Positions 58,892 through 64,000 of a stretch of DNA of 64,000 nt are shown piece by piece. Origin of the DNA: Colletotrichum lupini (taxonomy: Eukaryota; Ascomycota; Sordariomycetes; Glomerellales; Glomerellaceae). The translations under genes were made by a program, and so were the position numbers. The stretch is from assembly GCF_023278565.1 (NCBI RefSeq), contig NC_064681.1, positions 3,968,001 to 4,032,000 of the forward strand, in the 5' to 3' direction. The first letter of the stretch is position 1, and every line of letters starts with the position of its first letter. The notes below the pieces were generated by a model. It ran no database searches. It was not told where the DNA came from and worked only from the letters and a program-made list of their open reading frames with translations.

Positions 58892-59574
58892 TATAATCCT
58901 ATTTGCATGTCCTCGGACTTTGTGTGTTTGATGTGCCCAGGCTGCGGCTGAGCGGCTCCGGTCCAGGTCTGTCCCATTAGTATAAACTCATCCCAGCTTC
59001 TTGGAGACTCTCCCCCCGCGACTTACCACGCATGAGATAATTGTTGTGTGGGGGAACGCTTTGCGGAATGGCACTTCGTTACCGACACCATTCTGAATAA
59101 TGACGATCGTGGATTTCTCCGCATCAACTGCCGGGGCAATTTCCGCGGGGACTGCATCCTGGGTGATGGCTTTGTGAGCGCAGACAATGTAGTCAAACTT
59201 CGCTTCCGCCTCTGCGGCATTCCTTACAACTTGGGGGTATTAGCTTTGAACAGCTGGATGAACAGGGTTAAGGCCATGATTTCGCTCCCCATCGGCTACC
59301 CCGGATTTCATGTGCATACCTCTGTAAGGGCGAACGTTATGCTCTCCATGGTTTTCGCTCGCAATAACGATTCCATTTTCCTTCACTGCGTTACAATTTG
59401 ACCTAGCAACAACCGTGAATCTAACACGCGGTACTCTGCTTAGAATAAAGGCGTAGAATGATCCAATGCTGAACAGATGGTGTCAGCTTCTCATCCGAAT
59501 AGGAATTCAGGGTGAGTGACCCACGCCCCCAACCCGTAGAGGAGGACCTCGATCTGCTGGCCTTGTGCTGTCAT

Positions 59575-60397
59575 TATCGAAGTCTTGGTGCTCGTTGGAC
59601 CTTGTTTCGGCGCAAAGACTTCGGTTGGCGTTCAGCTGTGCTCTGTAGCATGCACTTCTGGTATGGTCCCCTCACTCGACCTAGTATTTGTACACTAATC
59701 CGTCAGATTCCTGTTGCGAATACCGGCCGGCAACTGACTTCAGCCCCCGATGTTCGGTGCGGAGGCGGAGAAGCCACCAGGGCACCTACCCCAGAGATTC
59801 CTTCGCTGTGACCTTCAGATCGGCGAACCTTGTGTTGTGTGCTCGTGTGTCGTGGGGGAACGGGCGAGGAAGACTCCTTGGGGGTTAGATGGGGGTCGCC
59901 GGGCGTTGCATCCGGGGCCTGTGACCAGGGGTTCGGAGAGGTGTCCGACGTTGCGCCCCATCACCCCATCTTTCCCCCTCATTTCTCGGCCATCGTCCTG
60001 GTCCGACGCGGGGAAGCCGGTACTGAACCTTCTTTTCGTGATTGGAGGCCTCAGTGTGGTGAATCTCGGTCGACCTTCGTCTCGGGTCCGTGGGGTATTC
60101 AGGGGGGCTTCAGCCATTTGTTTGTCCTTTGGAGCATGATATCATCGGTGCGACTGATGGGTTCAAAGCGCGTAGCATCGTGTCTACTCTGCCCCTGGGT
60201 GGATTTGCGCTGCAAGACGGCGAGGAAAACGGGCCAGGTAATTGCACTCAGAGAAGAGTTTTCACTCGGCATATGTGACTTTGAATCATGTTAAATTTGA
60301 CCATAGTCCTAGTAAGCATGGACTTGTTGCTTTCAATTATCTAGGTGCTTGACTCGTGATTTTGTGGTTGCGTACTGTCTAACCGCAACTCTCTCCT
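59575..60397. other. Intergenic, no gene supported
   Basis: GC-rich in 59750-60120 with several overlapping long frames on both strands, a composition effect. No motif supports a gene. Confidence 0.45.
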
Positions 60398-61360
60398 TCA
60401 CCGTAGTTGTGAAGAAGACTTCTTCCTCTCCAACTTTTCGCCCCAAATTCTCGCACAATTCGCAATCTGCAACGCTGTCTCTCGGATTCTGGTAGCTTGC
60501 CTGACAAGCCTGCTTCTCTCCGAAGGCGTTTTGGGTGTCTTCCCAGGATCTGATTCTTCCTCCTTAATCGTATGACCCCATTCGTCTGCCGACCTCGCCA
60601 CTAATCGAGCCGCGTCTTCGATTTTCTTCCCCGGTGGCTCTGATCCGTCCTCAGTGAAACATTCTTGGGGTTGCGTTGCGATTACGCCCGCAATGAGGTT
60701 CCACACAGCAATCAGATCCTCCTTTGGTATGGATGGTGATATCGTCGCGGAGATGGACCGTCGTTCGGCGGAATAGCTCCGTACCGGCCTCGACGATGAT
60801 CCTGGCCGATCTGATGTGCGTGCCAGCAGACAATTGCTGCACGCACCGTTGTAGATGCCCGGCATTTTGACGCACTCTGGTGAGATCCCGTCTCCCCTTC
60901 GGCATTTGGAGCATTGATCCTCAGAGCCTTGCAGGTCTCCTCGCTCATGAAGCATAATTGCTTCCAACACAGGCGTCTGTGAAATGTCTGGTGATGCCCG
61001 GCCGGGCCTGACCCTCCAGGCCCTCCGCACTGGGAGAGGACCCAGAATCTTCATGGTCTCTGTAGGCGTGATTGATGGTTGTAGGCCTTGATCTCCAGCA
61101 TCTTGGGCAGTTTCTGGAGCTGCGTCTTTGATGTTTTTGTGTCGTCCTCTGTGCTCGTATGATCCTTGGCGATTCCCTACCCCGCTATGTGCTGGTGCGG
61201 TCTTCGAGCTGATCTGACCAACGCTTGCTCCTGCTCCCGTCCGGACTCTCGATGCCAGTGTTGTAGAAGGCATCGTACCCTGTTCTTTTTGTGTAATTTC
61301 TACCGCTCTGGCCAAAAGTTGAAGCGTAATATCTGCGATTTCCCGTTCATCGCCCATCAC
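60398..61360 (-). CDS. Fungal-specific protein with DUF3716-like cysteine motif
   Basis: A 320-aa intron-free protein of unknown function. The central part has a short zinc-finger-like cysteine cluster: C150-x2-C153 (QCSKC), C163, then C174-x2-C177 (ACSNCLLA). This resembles the DUF3716 pattern common in filamentous ascomycetes. The flanks are low-complexity and polar (Ser/Pro/Arg). The C-terminal third (about 210-310) is rich in Arg and Glu and may be helical. There is no signal peptide or membrane segment, so it is probably intracellular, possibly nuclear. The usual last cysteine of the motif is not obvious. The start at 61360 (MMGDER) is the first ATG of the frame. Confidence 0.6.
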   Translation of the reverse strand: MMGDEREIADITLQLLARAVEITQKEQGTMPSTTLASRVRTGAGASVGQISSKTAPAHSGVGNRQGSYEHRGRHKNIKDAAPETAQDAGDQGLQPSITPTETMKILGPLPVRRAWRVRPGRASPDISQTPVLEAIMLHERGDLQGSEDQCSKCRRGDGISPECVKMPGIYNGACSNCLLARTSDRPGSSSRPVRSYSAERRSISATISPSIPKEDLIAVWNLIAGVIATQPQECFTEDGSEPPGKKIEDAARLVARSADEWGHTIKEEESDPGKTPKTPSERSRLVRQATRIRETALQIANCARIWGEKLERKKSSSQLR

Positions 61361-63002
61361 GCTCAGGCAAATGAGGGCATATCAAGAAGAGTGATGCTGT
61401 TTGACCAACCGACCGAACCACCGAACATGAAAGGAAAAATAAACAACCCACCAGGAAAAAAAAAGAATTCAACCTCGTGATGCGGACCAGGTGGTCCACA
61501 TACTCCAACGTACGAAAAAGCCACTTATAAGTTCCGGTGAAGAAGCCCGAAGTCTTGCCCCCAGTTACGTAATTCAATTGGTCATCTGTTCTACCGCGGG
61601 CGAGCTCGGAGGTGGTGGGTGATTGGCCGTCAGGAATTGCCGTGACTGTCAGATTCATGAGACGTTCTGGACTCTTGGAGATCTGCTGTCTCTGCACTGG
61701 GGGAGTCAGGCACTTTTGGTTCTGGGTCTGGCTCCAAGCGAGCCCTTCGTCCACGCCTTGTATGATCGGGGTCCCCATGGAGGGTATACAGCGGGATACA
61801 AAAGCGCAGCATGGCTCCCAAATGAACCCGGGAGAGAAGGGTGTTCGTCCAATTCAGCAACTATCCCACTAGTCATCATGTGCTATTCCCCGATTGGACC
61901 AAGTGGCAATATCGGGCTCGTTTTTCCGTTGCCAGTGTGGGAGGCTCGCCCGAGAAGTCGGGAATGGCAACCCATCCCCGCGGAAAGATGCCTCGAGTGT
62001 CTCACCTGGTCGCGCATCCAAAGCTGAGAGAGCGGCCCTGGGCCGCCGAGGCGCCTGGGGGTTGGTCGGGAGCAAGGTCACCAAGGAAAGGTTGAGAGGG
62101 CCAACGTGGGTTGGGTTACCGAACATAGCCGGGCCAGCGTCGATCCATTTGCAGAGTGTGAGATGAAATCTGACCGGACATACGCCAGGCCGGGTAAGGG
62201 TTAGCGGAAGCGCAAGAGAAGCGAGATGGGTTTGTTCTACTTTTGGCTTCGTACCTCGCATGGTCGCGTGCAAACAAGAAACAACAATACCCCCACGGGG
62301 AAGAGCAAAGTCTTTGGCATATGCTGGGTTTTCTGCGTCACACAAAACAATGGTCTCCAACCAGCGACAAATTCAGCGAAGTCGCGTGTGTAAGGAAAAT
62401 AAAACCACGCCGGTTTCCACCGCGGATGTCACCATCTCGACTGATCAACACGCTGATTCCGGCCCGGAACAGTCCAGATACATGATCTGCTTGGGCAAAC
62501 CATTGTGGAGAAGAAACAGTGGAGTCTGATGGGGTTGGTAGGTGGGAAACCCAGAATTATTTGGTACCAGAAACCGCCCCCCGCGGGTTTAGTCTCCGAC
62601 ACTTTCGTTTCCTCCGTTCTGTGGGGGGTAGGGAGGAGGCTTTTCGATGGCTTCGGACGACGAAATAGTCTACCATTAGACTCGTCTTGGAAGAGGTGCC
62701 GGCGTGGGGGTTCGGACTGCGTGGTTACATGGGTCGTTCCTACGGCTTATGTTACCTATTTTCGTGCCTGACTTACACCGACAGAAGGGAAGGGGGCGAA
62801 AGTCGATCCCATGATCATCCATGTTGCGCTGGCCTGTCTGACTTCCTTGCATTCTGAGTTTGGATGGGTTCTTTGTTACAAAAGCTTTGTTCGCGAGTAA
62901 GCTAATCTACCAAAACTCTCCTCACATCCCACCGCTGCTCCTGAATCTGCTCCCGCAAACTACTTGCTCCCTCGTGCCACAAACCCGCAGAATCAGTCCA
63001 CA
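61361..63002. other. Intergenic, no gene supported
   Basis: About 1.6 kb with overlapping frames up to about 160 codons on both strands, none with recognisable motifs. The last 100 bases (CCTCACATCCCACCGCTGCTCC and similar pyrimidine runs) look like the promoter and leader of the aldolase gene. Confidence 0.45.
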
Positions 63003-64000
63003 ATGTCTCCCTCAGCAAACGGCGGTCCCGCCAGTCACAATGGCAACGGCACACAGCACGGAGCACGGCCGGCTCTGACTCCCGGCCTCTACGTCCCGAC
63101 CGTGGCATTCTTCCGCTCCGACGACTCAGTAGACGTCGAAACCACACGCTCCCACGCCGTCCGTCTCGCCAAAGCCGGCGTCGCGGGCCTTGTGACCCAC
63201 GGCTCCAACGGCGAAGCAGTGCACCTCGACCACGATGAGAGACAACTCATCAACCGCACCACACGAGCCGCGCTCGATTCAGCAGGAAAGACAGAACTAC
63301 CTCTGATTGTCGGTTGCGGCGCGCAGTCGACAAGGGAAACTATTCAACTCTGCAAAGAGGCTGGTGCATCAGGAGGCGACTATGCGCTCGTCCTCCCACC
63401 AGCTTACTACGGTGGCCTCCTCACCACCGACCTCATCCTACAACACTTTCGCGAAGTCGCAGACGCAAGCCCGATTCCTCTTCTCATTTACAACTACCCT
63501 GGCGCCTGCAGCGGCCTCGATCTCAACTCAGATACCATCATCAACCTCTCGAGTCACCCCAACATTGTCGGCGTAAAGCTGACCTGCGGTAACACTGGCA
63601 AGCTGGCTCGGATAGCTGCTGCTACAGCCCCCAAGAAGGGCGACAACAACACGACACCATTCCGGACATTTGGCGGTAGCGTCGATTTCACTCTGCAAAC
63701 ACTCGTCGTCGGTGGCCATGGCATCATCGGTGGAACCGGAAATATTGCACCTCTTGCTTGTGTGAAGCTGATGCAGCTTTGGGATGAGGGCAAGTTGGCA
63801 GAAGCGAGAGAGCTGCAGGCAGTTGTGGCCCGCGGTGACTGGACTGCTATCCAAGGAGGATTTGTCTCAGTCAAGGCAGCATTGCAGGAGTACTACGGCT
63901 ATGGAGGGCTTCCGAGGAAGCCTTGTACATTGCTCGAGGGAGAGAGCCTGACAAAACAGGTTGACGGATTTTCAGAGTTGATTCAGGCTGAGAAGGCATT
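63003..64000 (+). CDS. DapA/dihydrodipicolinate synthase-family aldolase (3' end outside window)
   Basis: A class I pyruvate-dependent aldolase of the DHDPS/N-acetylneuraminate lyase family, with a TIM barrel. At least 332 aa are visible and no stop is reached before the window ends; no intron is evident. Seen: a variable polar N-tail, GLYVPTVAFF, the substrate loop GSNGEAVHL (68-76), the catalytic Tyr in IYNYPG (Y163), the Schiff-base Lys in GVKLTCGN (K192), and GGTGNIAP. In filamentous fungi, relatives include L-threo-3-deoxy-hexulosonate aldolase of galacturonate catabolism and 4-hydroxy-2-oxoglutarate aldolase. Fungi make lysine by the aminoadipate route, so a biosynthetic DHDPS role is unlikely. 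The start at 63003 has a good CACAATG context. Confidence 0.85.
   Translation, partial: MSPSANGGPASHNGNGTQHGARPALTPGLYVPTVAFFRSDDSVDVETTRSHAVRLAKAGVAGLVTHGSNGEAVHLDHDERQLINRTTRAALDSAGKTELPLIVGCGAQSTRETIQLCKEAGASGGDYALVLPPAYYGGLLTTDLILQHFREVADASPIPLLIYNYPGACSGLDLNSDTIINLSSHPNIVGVKLTCGNTGKLARIAAATAPKKGDNNTTPFRTFGGSVDFTLQTLVVGGHGIIGGTGNIAPLACVKLMQLWDEGKLAEARELQAVVARGDWTAIQGGFVSVKAALQEYYGYGGLPRKPCTLLEGESLTKQVDGFSELIQAEKA

Larger units (their letters stand above)
54111..59574 (-). pseudogene. 2-dehydropantoate 2-reductase gene split by two transposons
   Basis: This was a ketopantoate reductase (ApbA/PanE family), which makes pantoate with NADPH in coenzyme A synthesis, or a paralogue. Ancestral exons on the minus strand: 59525..59574, 59320..59468, 59027..59229, then one last exon in three pieces, 58892..58968, 56576..57000 and 54111..54184. 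All phases agree (326 codons). Seen: the N-terminal nucleotide-binding IEVLLYGLGAIGSFYAFIL, then VVRNAAEAEAKFDYIVCAHKA, QNGVGNE, the C-terminal NAAWNSL, SSMQNDFEAGRPMEVDIILG, and a natural end ATPTLDTIYVIL...SGH. Breaks: Fot1-family copies 3 and 2, each at TA. In addition an in-frame TAG (56886-56888) stands where Trp (TGG) is expected, from a CpA to TpA change. It is non-functional. Confidence 0.88.

Noticed and set aside
61869..62360. 163-codon minus-strand frame and overlapping plus-strand frames
   Set aside because: Equally long frames on both strands in GC-rich DNA without any motif; no basis to choose a gene.

Overview
The window is nuclear DNA of a filamentous ascomycete, most likely a Sordariomycete (a Colletotrichum- or Fusarium-like genome). 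Most genes are cut by short introns of about 50-65 nt with GT-AG ends and CTAAC/CTGAC-like branch sites. The gene content is typically fungal: a CFEM-type GPCR, JEN, Dal5-like and DHA1 transporters, a secreted subtilase and a DUF3716-like protein. Normal-composition gene islands alternate abruptly with very AT-rich blocks full of stop codons, as left by repeat-induced point mutation (RIP). The species is an inference; the exon and repeat coordinates were read by eye from the sequence.

Layout. 1.7-14 kb is a gene island: amidohydrolase, small cupin, a 16-exon secreted subtilase (-), a JEN/SHS-type monocarboxylate transporter (-) and a short-chain dehydrogenase (-). 15.25-23.19 kb is a RIP-degraded Copia LTR retrotransposon with 202-bp LTRs and an ACGAC target duplication; a 514-bp solo-LTR-like insert is nested in it. 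23.97-24.73 kb is a hAT-like deletion derivative with 57-bp inverted repeats and an 8-bp duplication. 26.9-30.6 kb holds a CFEM/Pth11-like GPCR and a nucleoside-phosphorylase-like protein. 31.5-37.8 kb is a serine-rich secreted protein gene split by a 4.9-kb element. 38.6-44.7 kb is a large SGNH-esterase/FG-GAP/HExxH gene split by a Fot1/pogo element and also carrying a nonsense codon. 45.3-53.3 kb holds a DHA1 MFS transporter, an SMP-30-like lactonase and a Dal5-like MFS transporter. 54.1-59.6 kb is a 2-dehydropantoate 2-reductase gene split by two Fot1/pogo-family elements and carrying a TAG. 60.4-61.4 kb encodes a DUF3716-like protein. The right edge cuts a DapA-family aldolase.

The main story is gene breakage by transposons whose insertion scars can be read exactly. 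In all three broken genes, taking out the element plus one target-site duplication (TA, TA and TA for the Fot1 family; CAAGT for the 4.9-kb element) restores a continuous reading frame that fits the protein family. The elements are internally wrecked by RIP-like transitions, yet their terminal inverted repeats are still nearly perfect. This suggests that already-mutated copies may still have been moved in trans. The genes themselves lean towards secretion, uptake of organic acids and anions, and lactone/aldolase chemistry, as in a plant-associated saprotroph or pathogen. No secondary-metabolite backbone gene is present.
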